Below, piece after piece: positions 30,039 through 41,500 of a stretch of DNA of 64,000 nucleotides; positions within the stretch are counted from its first letter, which is position 1; each line of letters starts with the position of its first letter. The notes under the pieces are model-generated. The model ran no database searches and was not told where the DNA came from. It saw only the letters and a program-made list of their open reading frames with translations. The DNA lies in assembly GCA_030267965.1 (NCBI GenBank), contig BRYA01000165.1, positions 10,615 to 74,614 on the forward strand, written 5' to 3'. Source of the stretch: Triparma columacea. Lineage: Eukaryota > Sar > Bolidophyceae > Parmales > Triparmaceae. The position numbers and the translations under genes were made by a program.

Positions 30039-32754
30039 TCAATCCCTTTTCATTAATATCTCCTCTATCTCGCCCTCCACCCAGCTCGGCAATTCCGTCT
30101 TCAACAATGTCTCGATCACCTCCTCACCCCCACCCTCGCCTTCACCCTCATCCCACTCAATTGTGTACTTCCAAGCGTGCAAACATATTCTCGACCCATG
30201 CTGAAGCAGTTGGTCGCTCTTGAACAACTTCATCACTGTCTCCCTGCTTGGATTCGTGCACATGGGGCAAATCTCCCTGGCACTGCCTCCCTTTCTCTGC
30301 AAGTCTACCCCAGCTTGCAGCATCGTCTCCACAACGAGATCTTCCCCGACCCCATCCACTCTGCCCCCATACTCCTTATCCCCCACAATTGGGTGCCCAA
30401 CGCTCTTCAAGTGAAGCCTCAACTGATGCCCCCTTCCTGTCACCGGCGTGCACTTGATCACACTCTCATCCTTCTCCTCGTCATACCCGACGAACTCGAA
30501 TTCTGATGTAGCACTCTTGCCCCTCTCGTCGACTATTCTGAAGCCGTCCTTTGGATTCTCGCAAAATACCTTCCTGTCCACTCTTATCCTCCCACCCTCC
30601 CCCCCCACGTCAACTTCACCCTCGACTTCCACCACATCCCTGAAGTCGCCGGCAACCTTTGCGACATATTCCTTCCTCACGCTCCCTCCTTGGATCTTGT
30701 TACTCACCAACTTGGAAGCTTCCTTGTCAACCGCGCAGATGACGAGTCCCGAAACCGGCTTGTCAACCCTATGAAGTGGGTGGAGCGTGTTCGGTTCCAG
30801 TCCAATCTCCTTCTCCGCTACGATGGTCAGACTATTACCAAAATACTGTCCGACTGGATGGACAGGGATCCCAGTGGGCTTGTCAAGGGCGTAGATGAAC
30901 CCTCCATACGGGAGCTCCACCTTCTTCCACCCCAACTTTGTCCTCTCTCCCACCCAAACGGGCGGCTCGTGAGCGCAGATCGTCCTCGAGCAAATGTCCC
31001 CCTGCTTCATCCTGTATTCTCTTCCGACAACTTCTCCATTAACGAGCATGACGCCGAGCTTCAGGGCCCTCTCGTTTGCCGAAGGGTCGGCGCTTGTTAC
31101 GAACTCCCTCTCGACCATGGTCAGCAACCTTTCCCCGGCCCACTTGCCCTTGGTGTTGCACGAAAGGGTTCGGAAGTAGGGAGGTATCACTCTCATACCG
31201 TTTACGACGAATGAAGAGAGGGGCGCGTTGAGGCCAAGTCGTCGGATCTCCTCACTCAGATCACCCTTCTCCTTTTTCTTTCCGGACTTGTTCTTCTGCC
31301 TCTTGCCCTCTCCCTTCTTCTTGACAGCAAAGACCTCGTTGTGGTTGGCCTTCAACTTAATTTTGTGCCCTCCCATTTCCTCCCCTTTCGCCTCCAACAC
31401 CTCCCTGCGTCTGTTTCCCCCAAAGTAGCCCCAGCAATTCCCCTCGCACGTGAGCTCTCCGCAACTTCTACAGGCGGGGCCTGCGGACGTTTCCTTCTCC
31501 CCCCCCCCAAGACCTTCGAGGAAGCTGTCAATCTTCTCCATCTGCTTCATGACCGTCCTCCGCCTGCTCTTCCACTTCTTTCCTACGCTGATCCCTTCAA
31601 GGTAATTGACCAGGCCCTCCCTCTGCCCACGAAGCTCGGCCTCCTCAAACACGGACAAATCAGTGAAGTAGATTTCTCCCAGATCCTTGTGGTCGAAACA
31701 GTGGTATTCCCCCCTTTGGCACTCGCACTTGTTACACACCAAAAGCTGCTCCCGGCACACCGTGCACACGTTCCCAGGCTTGAACATGTCCCAGCCCGCG
31801 TTGCAGTAAATGCACCGTCCAACCCCTCCCTCCCCCCCCACCGTTTGGCGGGAGTCAAACACAAAGTTCTTCCCCTTGAAGTATCCGTCGGGGTAGGACT
31901 CCAGGTAGCGATGTATTCCGCCCTTCAGATGAGACACGTTACATCCCGTCACAGACCTGACATAAGCAGACGCCTTCTCGCACCTGATTCCACCTGTACA
32001 GTACATGAGCACATTCTGTAAGGGTTGTGTTAGTGAGCAAGCTAAGGGTGCCTACCCTGCCTTTCCTCTCATCAATCCTCACCTTCTTCCCGTCCAGAAC
32101 TCCACCGCTCTTGCTCTCCTCCTCGACCCACCTCGGGAACTCGAAGAATGTCTTGGTGCGCGGGTTCACGGCGTTCGTGAACTGCCCCACCAAAACCTCC
32201 TTGTCGTTCCTGCAATCTATGAGGACTGTGTCATCCGGAGACGACTCGTTGTACTGCTTCACGGCGGCGTGGAACTGAGAGGGCGTCAAGTAGCCCTGGC
32301 CAGTGTCCTCAATCCCAACCCCCCCCAGCTTCCCACCCGACGACACGATCTCGTCAACCACCTTGATGTAGGTGTCGGGAAAAACGTGCGTGCCTGTGTC
32401 GTTCTCGCTCCACTTGAACTCCCCGTAAGGAATTGTGAAGTTAGGGATACAAACAGCTTCGGTAAGTTCATTCAAGGCCTTGAACTCGGCCAGGAAAGCG
32501 TCAACCCTAGTATCCCCCGTGTCGGACTTTCCACCTAACGCATAACAGTAGAGGTCCAGCTCCCGCTTCCCGCCGCTAAAAGTTCCATTCACACCCTCAC
32601 TCTTGCCCTTGCCGATGAGGAGTCTCCCAGTGAGGTGCAGGGCCTTTGCGAGGTTTAGTTGCGCCTCACGATACTTTGACATTACCTCATCGTCAGACGA
32701 GAGTGGGCAATAAGAGTAGAATAGAATGACATGAGTAGGAAATGGCTGAGCCAT
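30039..32754 (-). CDS. Fusion: TrhO-type rhodanese (tRNA U34 hydroxylase) + PUS9/RIB2-like pseudouridine synthase
   Basis: Two exons (32754-32083, 32015-30039) give 882 aa. Residues 1-285 match TrhO/UPF0176: LTGRLLIGKGKSEGVNGTFS, TVLIDCRNDKEVLVGQF, then MYCTGGIRCEKASAYV with the rhodanese Cys, and NFVFDSRQTV. A Cys-rich linker follows (CIYCNAGW, CTVCREQLLVCNKCE, CRSCGELTCEGNC), probably zinc-binding, then a Lys-rich stretch. From about 480 comes a PUS9/RIB2-type module: VIPPYFRTL, LLTMVEREFVT, HEPPVWV, YALDKPTGIPVHPVGQY, LHPLHRVDKPVSGLVI with the catalytic Asp, and GRGHQLRLHLKSVGHPIVGD. Bacterial TrhO makes ho5U at tRNA position 34, and PUS9/RIB2 makes pseudouridine at 32, so the fusion could modify one anticodon loop twice (inference). 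No clear targeting peptide. Stop codons face the helicase 27 bp away. Confidence 0.85.
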
Positions 32755-33007
32755 CGCAAGCCAATTCCTTCTCGGGCTTGTGTATACTGCCTATGCAAGA
32801 ATTTCAACGATAATAGCAAGACTAATAGTCCACGTAATATATAACAAGACCAACAATGTGTCGTCAGGGGTTACGGCGACCTCAGAGAATCCAAGAAATT
32901 TGGGTTATTGAAAGACCAGGCCCAGCCACATATTTGGAACCCACTTCGCTTTCATCTTCCGCCCATTCACCCCCCCGCCCTCAACCCCTAATATACGTCT
33001 GACCTAA

Positions 33008-36000
33008 ATGTCGACCTCACAGTACTCTACAGTTCCCACATCATTAAATCCCTCCGATGGCGCACGACTCCCCCTTGATTGTGAATCACCAGCAGCTTCT
33101 CCCTACGATACCGCGTCCCTCTTGGCCCACACCACCTTCTCGTATGTCTATCCATTGCTATGTATAGGTTCTAAGCGTTCGTTGTTGGAAACTGACCTAC
33201 CTTCTCTTCCCAAGCACGATGAGCCCGGTGAAGTTTATTCAAGATTGAAGTGTGCTTGGGACAACGGAGACGGAGACATGGTGCGGGCAATTTGGAATGC
33301 GTTTCGGTTTGAGATCCTGCTCGCTTGTTTCTGGACCTTCCTCGAGCACATCTTTATGGTCCTTCAGCCTCCTGTCCTCCTCTCCCTTCTCTCCCACTTA
33401 TCTTTGTCTCCTTCCAGCACTACCAACTACACCCAGACCGGCGTTTTGTGGGCGCTCCTTCTCTTTGTTTGTAACCTCATGCAAGCGATTATTCACCACC
33501 AGACGTATTACACGACCATGCGATTGGGCTTCAATTTGCGCATCGCAGAGACGCTCCTGATCCACAATAAGGCCACAAGGCTGACCCTCTCAACGGCGTC
33601 CTCGAATAGTGGTTTGGCGCTGAACTTAATATCTAGCGATGTCATGCGATTCGACGCTTTCTGTCCCGCCCTCTGGCATTACCTCACAGGGCCAATCGAC
33701 GGTGTTATTGTCACGGTGCTCCTCTCGCGCCTCGTGGGTTGGGGACCAGCGCTGGCAGGGATCGGCGTAGTCCTCGCTGACGTGTTTTTGAAGCTCAAGT
33801 TGGGCTCCGTGATAGGCAAAGTGCGCCGCCTGACTGCTAAAATCACGGACAAGAGATTGAGGAAGATCGGGGAAGTTGTCAGGGGCATCGAGACCGTCAA
33901 GAGCTATGTGTGGGGGGATAGCATGAGGGAGGAACTGAATAATATCAGAGCCCGGGAGCATGACAGCATCATTCGATCTCAGATCATGAAGGGGGTCAAC
34001 TTTGCCATGGTAAGGAGGAGGAGTCGAATGCCACTTTGTGTACCACCTTGTGCACGTACCATATGCAATTCTAACCCCAACCCCCCTATGCAATTACAGG
34101 TACTCGCTGTCCCCGCCGTCGCGTCCCTGGCTATGTTCGGGATATTCGCGGCCATCAATTCAACCCCTCTGACGACCGCCACCATCCTCGCTTCTGTGTC
34201 GTACTTGAACGTAATGAGAACCTCCGTCGGCAAGGAGATGTCCAGGGCCACAGGTGAGAAGGTGTTAGAAAGTAAAGCGGAGGAAGATATCAACTCTAAC
34301 CTATCGCCAAATCGTAGAGAACGGTCCTGAATGTTTGGTCGCAGTTCGGCGCATGGAAAACTTCATGAAGCTTGAAGAGGTCGCTGCTAGCCCCGACGCT
34401 TCCATTACATCCAGCACCCCGAAAGTTTCAAGAAGTTCAGATTGGACTACACGCTCCCCCCCCCTCCCTCCCCCTCCTCCGCAAGCCTCACAACCAAGCG
34501 TCAAGATAGACCACCCTGTCGTGGCCTGGCACTCCTCCACAGATGTGACAAAGTCGCCTCCGACCACCGCCCTGAGCCTTCCCTTCAAGTTGGACATAAG
34601 CTCGCCTTCTCTCCTGATGATACTGGGTCCTACTGGTTGCGGAAAATCTTCACTCCTTAACGCGCTCCTCGGGGAGATGAACATCCTTTCTGGCTCCGCC
34701 TCCCTTGCCGGTAGCGTCGGCTACGCCGGGCAGGAAGGGTTCGTCGAAGGCGGCACGATAAAATCCAACGTTCTCATGGGTTCCCAGGGCACAGTGACCC
34801 CCGAGGAGTACGGGAAGGTGCTGAGGGACTGCTGCCTGGACAGGGACGTGGAAGCCTTCCCGGCAAGGGACGCGACGGTGCTGGGGGACAGAGGGGTCAA
34901 CCTTTCAGGGGGCCAGAGGGCGAGGTGAGCATCAGGATCGAGGGGGGAAAGGCAGGCGGGTTGGCTTTCTCGACGAAGCAGAGCCCCGTGGGCGGTTTGA
35001 TTTTTGGACATCTCTCTCTCCTAACTCCCCTCTCTTTCTCCCACCTGCTTCCGTCAAATACCTTAGGCTGTCCTTGGCCCGCGCTCTTGTCGGCAAGCCC
35101 TCCATCCTCGTTCTCGACGATCCTCTATCCGCCGTCGATCCCAAGGTCCGGTCCTCGCTTTGGAGGACGATAAAGCGTTACCCGGGCATCGTAGTTATAG
35201 CCACGCACCAGAGGGCCTACAGCAAGGGGGCGGACTGGGTTGTTGAGATAGACGAGGAGGGTAGGGGGGGGGTAAGGGAGGGGGGGAGGGAGGAGGAGGT
35301 GGGAAGCGAGGAGGAAGGGGGACTAGAGGAGGGGAGGGAGGGGGAGGAGGGGAGGAAGGAGGACGAGGAGGGCATAACGACAAAGGAGAAGAAGTTCACG
35401 GGATTCGTGAGCTCCAGCACGTACTTGGCTTACCTCCGGTCGTGCGGGTGGCACAATGTATTCCTGGTCCTCCTCCTGATGTTACTCGGCCAGGCTTGCC
35501 TGGTCTTCACCGACTACTACCTCCTCGAGTGGCTCTCCTCCCCCTCCGGCTCCAAGTCCGTGGTGGCATACGCCTGCCTCGTGGCCCTGACGGTAGCCCT
35601 GTCCTTCTTCAGGTCCTCCCTCTTCTTCAGCGCTACGCTCAGGGCGTCCTCGACCCTGCACACCGAGATGCTCGGGGCCGTGCTGAAGGCTCCGATGGCC
35701 TGGTTCAACGGGAACCCTCCGGGGAGAATTCTGAACAGGTTCGCCGGCGACCAGGCCAACCTCGACGAGCAGCTGTCGGTGGTTTCGTACGACACCCTCC
35801 AGGTCGCTTTCCTCTCCCTCTCCGCTTGCATCGTCGTCTGCGTGTCTGTCCCCTGGATGCTCTTAGTCGTCCCTCTCCTCGCCTACTACCTCCTCAAACT
35901 GAGGTCTTTCGTCACGAAGAGCACGAGGGAGCTAAAGAGGTTCGAAAATTTGACGAGGTCCCCGTACTTCAACACTATGAATTCGACGATCAACAACCTC

Positions 36001-37296
36001 ACCACGCTCAGGGCGTTTGGGATGGGTAGGGAGAGGGAGGGACGGATGAGTGACGAGATATCTGGTAACTGCAAGGCCTGGTACTGGTGGCTCCTCAGCA
36101 ACAGGTACATCGGCTTCAGGCTCGACATGATAACCGTCGCCCTGGTCCTGTTCGTCTCCGTGCTAGGGGTCCTGCTCAGGGACAGCGTGGACTCGACGCT
36201 CGTGGGGATGAGCCTGACGTACGCCATCAGCCTGAGCGGGAACTTGCAGTTCATGGTCAGGCAAAGCGTGCTGGTGGAAACATTCATGACGAGCGTCGAG
36301 AGGGTCATAGAGTACGGGGAGCTAGAGAAGGAGGAGGAAGAGGAGGAGAGGGAGGGGGGGGAGGGGAGGAAACCTTGGGCGACAAAGGGGGAATTAGAGG
36401 TGAAGGACCTAGAGATGAGGTATGGGGGGGACGGGGCTCCTCTTATCCTTAAGGGTATATCTTTCGATTGCCCCGGAGGCGGTAAGGTCGGAATATGCGG
36501 TCGGACGGGTAGCGGTAAAAGCAGCTTTATAAACGCCTTCATGAGGCTCCACGGTACGTGCGGGGGCTCCATCGCGGTGGACGGAGTGGACCTCCGGTCC
36601 CTCCCCCTCCGGGACCTCAGGAGGGAGGTGACGTTCGTGCCGCAGGTACCGTTCCTGTTCGAGGGGACAGTCAGGAGGAACTTGGACCCGGCGGGGGAGT
36701 ACACCGTGGGGGAGGCTAGGGAAGCGCTGGACGTGGTGGGGCTGGGGGAAATGGGCGTAGAGGATGGGGTGGAGAGCAACGGGGCCAACCTGAGCGTTGG
36801 GCAGTGCCAGCTACTAAGCTTAGCGAGGGCGGGGTTGAGGAGGAGCAAAATCGTGCTTTTGGACGAGCCGACTGCAAACACCGACCACAGGTGAGGGGGG
36901 GGTTGTTTGGGGCGAGGAGCGCAAGCGAATGAGCGGAAGGGGGGAGGTGGGGCGAGGAGCGCAAGCGAATGAGCTGGAGGGGGGAGGCTAAGGCATTTTT
37001 CGTCCCCCCCGCCCCAAGTCCATTATCCCTAACACCCTTTCCTTTCCCGCCTCATCCCCTAATATCTAAGGACCGACTCGACCCTCCACAGAATGTTAAC
37101 ATCGTCAAAATCCTCGGGTTCCGTAGGCGACCTCAGCTCCAGCACGGTGGTGGTGGTGGCCCACAGGGTCTCTGGGATCAGGGAGTTTGATAGGGTGGTG
37201 GTGCTGGACGGGGGGGAGGTTAAGGAGGTGGGGGAAGGGAGAGAGCTGGCGGGGAGGAAGGGGGGGGCTTTCAGGAACATGCTAGAGGCTAGCTGA
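33008..37296 (+). CDS. ABC transporter, ABCC (MRP) type full transporter
   Basis: Five exons (33008-34009, 34100-34253, 34318-34924, 35067-36890, 37092-37296), all in phase, give 1263 aa. The order is TMD1-NBD1-TMD2-NBD2 without an MRP-type TMD0. TMD1 carries the ABCC start (TTFSYVYPLLCIG). NBD1 has Walker A GPTGCGKSS, signature LSGGQRARLSLARA and Walker B ILVLDDPLSAVD. NBD2 has GRTGSGKSS, a changed signature LSVGQCQLLSLARA and IVLLDEPTANTD. Charged Glu/Gly-rich linkers follow NBD1 and precede NBD2. The last exon gives the H-loop (VVVVAHRVSGI). Family members export conjugated organic anions from the cytosol or into the vacuole. Intron 4 contains a 40-bp duplication. Gly-to-Val in the second signature motif may alter ATP turnover. 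Confidence 0.92.
36908..36986. repeat. 40-bp tandem duplication in ABCC intron 4
   Basis: GGCGAGGAGCGCAAGCGAAT occurs at 36911 and 36951, followed each time by GAGC and a G-run. Confidence 0.9.
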
Positions 37297-37401
37297 AGGG
37301 GGGGGGGGGAGAACAGGAAAGGAGGATAGAGGATAGACAAGGAGGACGGAAGATAGAAAAGGAGCAGGGAAAAATAGAAAGAAGCAGGAAAAAATAGACA
37401 T

Positions 37402-37448
37402 NNNNNNNNNNNNNNNNNNNNNNNNNNNNNNNNNNNNNNNNNNNNNNN
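37402..37448. other. Assembly gap (47 N)
   Basis: Run of N next to C-rich sequence; it removes the 3' end of the RRM gene. Confidence 1.
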
Positions 37449-37950
37449 CCCTTCCCCTCCCCCTTCCCCTCCCCCCGAATCCCCTCCCCCTCCCCCCCCT
37501 GCCCCCCCCCCTCCCCCCCCCGCGGTTGAATCCCACCTCGTTGACCCTCTTAAGCGTAACCTTCAAGTTCCTCCCCTTGAGCTCCGTCCCGTCCAGCGCC
37601 ACCGCCTTCTCCACGCTCTCCGCCTCCTTGAACTCCACGTACGCGTACCCCTTCGGGTTCCCGGTGTACTTGTCGCACTGGATGGTGACCCGCTCGACTG
37701 CGCCGCAGGCCTTGAAGTGACGGACGAGATCCTCGGGGGTGCAGGAGTACTCTACCTGGCCGACGTACACGCTCTTGTCGTCTACCTTGGCGGCTGGAGC
37801 GGCGGGATCGTCGGAGTCCTTGGGGAGGGAGGGGGCGGGCGGGGCAACGGCGGAGAGGGCGGCTGCCTCAGCCTCCATCTGAGCGATCTCTGCCTTGAGG
37901 GACTCAATGTCCTCAGCTTGAGGCTTTTCGTAGTCTGATTCGTTGGCGTC
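37449..37950 (-). CDS. PABPN1/PABP2-like RRM protein, 3' end lost in gap
   Basis: The exon starts at 37950 after an acceptor in CA-rich sequence (CACGCAG) and runs open into the gap at 37448. It encodes an acidic coiled segment (DIESLKAEIAQMEAEAAAL), as in the region before the RRM of nuclear poly(A)-binding protein. One RRM follows with RNP2 SVYVGQVEY and RNP1 KGYAYVEF, closing GRNLKVTLKRVNE, then an Arg/Gly-rich tail. PABPN1 stimulates poly(A) tail synthesis in the nucleus. No ATG lies in the frame upstream of the acceptor, so the first coding exon is missing from my model, and the stop codon lies in or beyond the gap. Confidence 0.78.
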
Positions 37951-38067
37951 CTGCGTGTGTGTGTGATTGTGTGAGTGTGTGTAGGTGTGTGTGCGTATTT
38001 GTTCGTTGGATTGGGCAAATTCAATGGGATGGGGGCGAAGTGGGAAGCGTTGGTTGTGGATTATCAC

Positions 38068-38520
38068 TCTCTCTACGTTTTATATCGATTGAATGCGCGT
38101 GTATTCACTACATATGCACCTAATGGTAACTAATGTACAAACAAACATCAATGATATTGCGTACCATTTGACCTAATTTATTTGCTAAATGGTGGGCAAT
38201 TAATTGAGGAAAATCGGAGGAAGAGAACAAGACTGATAACCAAAAAATAAATCGTTACGACGATCTAAGTCCATAGATGTCGAAGAGACTACGAAGTTAC
38301 CTAGAAGAGTCCTTTAGAAATAAATCTTGTTTTCGTTATCAATTTCGTTGTTATTACAGCAATTGCTGTAGCCCGTAGGCAAGCGCTCTTCTCGTTAAGC
38401 GGGAAGACGACGCTACATTCCGCTATGCTCTCGATCCCCCCTGTCCCCCCCCCCCCCCCTTCCCTCAACTACCAAATCGTGGGTCACATTACAGCTGTAG
38501 TGACTTACGAAACTAAACAT
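38068..38520. other. Intergenic stretch
   Basis: AT-rich for 38080-38360, then a C-run (38440-38460). It should include the promoter and first exon of the RRM gene. Nothing else supported. Confidence 0.5.
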
Positions 38521-41500
38521 TCACAGCTTTGGCGTCCAGCACGTTGCCGGGCCATACGGTGACGCCTTATCACATATTCCACCTGATCCAGTGTAGTTGT
38601 ACGCAGCTTGCCATGCAGTCGACTCGTAGAACATGTCGGCGTAGGCCTCTGAGCCAAAGAACCCAATTGTGTTGGTGGCCCATCCTGTCACATCTTTGTT
38701 GAAGTCAGTGTTAAACGCAAACATGTCGCGCATATTGGTAACCTTCTCAACATTCCAGTCTTTCAAGTCTTGGTTAAAACCGGAGTTCGCAAACATGTTC
38801 CCCATGTCAGTGACACTCGAGACGTTCCAGGCTCCGATAGGTTGGTCGAAAGAGGAATATTCAAACATTCCGGACATCCTTGTAACCTTCTCAACATTCC
38901 AGTCTTTCAAGTCTTGGTTGAAATCGGATCTCGCAAACATCTCCCTCATGTTAGTGACATGCGAGACGTTCCAGCCTCCGATAGGTTGGTCAAAAGAAGA
39001 ACGTTCAAACATTCCGTACATACTTGTAACCTTCTCAACATTCCAGTCTTTCAAGGTTTGGTTGAAATTGGTGCGGTAAAACATACTCCTCATACTAGTG
39101 ACACGCGAGACATCCCAGCTTCCGATAGGTTGGTTAAAGTCAGTGTTAGACGCAAACATTGCGCGCATACTTGTAACCTTGTCAACATTCCAGTCTTTCA
39201 AGTCTTGGTTGAAACCGGAGTTGTAAAACATCCACCTCATGTCAGTGACACTCGAGACGTCCCAGCCTCCAATAGGATGATCGAAAGAGGTATATTCAAA
39301 CATTGCGAGCATACTGGTAACCTTGTCAACATTCCAGTCTTTCAAGTCTTGGTTGAAATCGGAGCGTGAAAACATTGACCCCATGTCAGTGACACTCGAG
39401 ACGTTCCAATCTCCGATAGGTCGGTTAAAAGAGGAAGACTCAAACATTCCGAGCATACTTGTAACCTTCTCAACATTCCAGTCTTTCAAGTCTTGGTTGA
39501 AACCGGAGTCCCTTATATCGGAGTCCGCAAACATATACGTCATGTCAGTGACACTCATGACGTTCCAGCCTCCGATAGGTTGGTCGAAAGAAGGGTTCCC
39601 GCGGAACATTCCGTACATACTTGTAACCTTCTCAACATTCCAGTCTTTCAAGTCTTGGTTGAAATCGGAGTTCGCAAACATATACGCCATATCAGTGACA
39701 CTCGAGACGTTCCAGCTTCCGATAGGTTGGTCAAAAGTGGAACGTTGAAACATTCCGTACATACTTGTAACCTTCTCAACATTCCAGTCTTTCAAGGGTT
39801 GGTTGAATCCTCTCCATCCTCCGGAGAACACAAACATATACCTCATGTCAGTGACTTGCGAGACGTTCCATTTCCCGATAGGTCGGTTAAAAGAGGAACA
39901 TCCCCTAAACATAGACGCCATATCTTCAACACTCCTGGTGTTCCAATAACTGATATCGGCATTGAACGTCTCTCGTGTAACATTCCCTCCGGTTCCACTT
40001 CCACAGTACTTGTAAACCAACTCTCTCATGCTTGTTACCTCAGCGGTATCCCATGCGTTGATCGTGCCGTACGTTGCAGCGTGAGCATTGTTCCATTTTG
40101 CAGGGCTTGCGCACCACGTTGACATGGCCCAGAACATTGTGCCGGCAGTGGTGCTGTTGCCGTCTTTCAACGGCGTGACATGCTTGCTTGGCGACCAGCA
40201 CGTTGCCGGGCCATACGGTGACGCCTTATCACATATCCCACCTGATCCAGTGTAGCTGTACGCAGCTTGCCATGCAGTCGAATTTTTGAACATGTCTTCG
40301 TAGGCCTCTGAGGTAAACCCAGTTGTGTTGGTGGCCCATTCTGTCACATCTTTGTTGAAGTCGGTGTTAGACTCAAACATTCCGTCCATACTTGTAACCT
40401 TCTCAACATTCCAGTCTTTCAAGTCTTGGTTAAAAACGGAGTACCCAAACATTGACCCCATGTCAGTGACCTGCGAGACGTTCCAGCTTCCGATAGGTTG
40501 GTTAAAAGGAGTACTGTAGAACATTCCGTACATACTTGTAACCTTCTCAACATTCCAGTCTTTCAAGTCTTGGTTGAAGCCGGACTTTGCAAACATACTC
40601 CTCATACCAGTGACACGCGAGACATCCCAGCTTCCGATAGGTTGGTTAAAGTCAGTGTTAGACGCAAACATATCCTTCATACTTGTAACCTTCTCAATAT
40701 TCCAGTCTTTCAAGTCTTGGTTGAAATCGGAGTGCCCAAACATAAACGCCATGTCAGTGACACTCGAGACGTCCCAGCCTCCGATAGGTAGGTCGAAAGA
40801 GGAATATTCAAACATTGCGTACATATTTGTAACCTTCTCAACATTCCAGTCTTTCAAGGGTTGGTTGAAATCGGAGTTCTCAAACATAAACTTCATGACA
40901 GTGACACTCGAGACGTCCCATTCCCCGATAGGTTGGTTAAAAGAGGAGGATCCAAACATTCCGTACATATTTGTAACCTTCTCAACATTCCAGTCTTTCA
41001 AGGGTTGGTTGAAACCGGAGCGTGAAAACATATTCCTCATGTCAGTGACACTCGAGACGTTCCAGGCTCCGATAGGTTGGTCGAAAGAGGAATATTCAAA
41101 CATTCCGGACATCCTTGTAACCTTCTCAACATTCCAGTCTTTCAAGTCTTGGTTGAAACCGGAGTACGTAAACATATACCCCATGTCAGTGACACTCGAG
41201 ACGTCCCATTCCCCGATAGGTTGGTCAAAAGATGCGTTGTAGAACATTCCGTACATACTTGTAACCTTGTCAACATTCCAGTCTTTCAAGTCTTGGTTGA
41301 AATCGGAGTCCATAAACATATACCTCATGTCAGTGACATGCGAGACGTCCCAGCCTCCGATAGGTTGGTCAAAAGAAGACGTGCTGAAGAACATTGCGAA
41401 CATACTTGTAACCTTGTCAACATTCCAGTCTTTCAAGTCTTGGTTGAAACCGGAGTTCGCAAACATATACGCCATGTTAGTGACATGCGAGACGTTCCAG

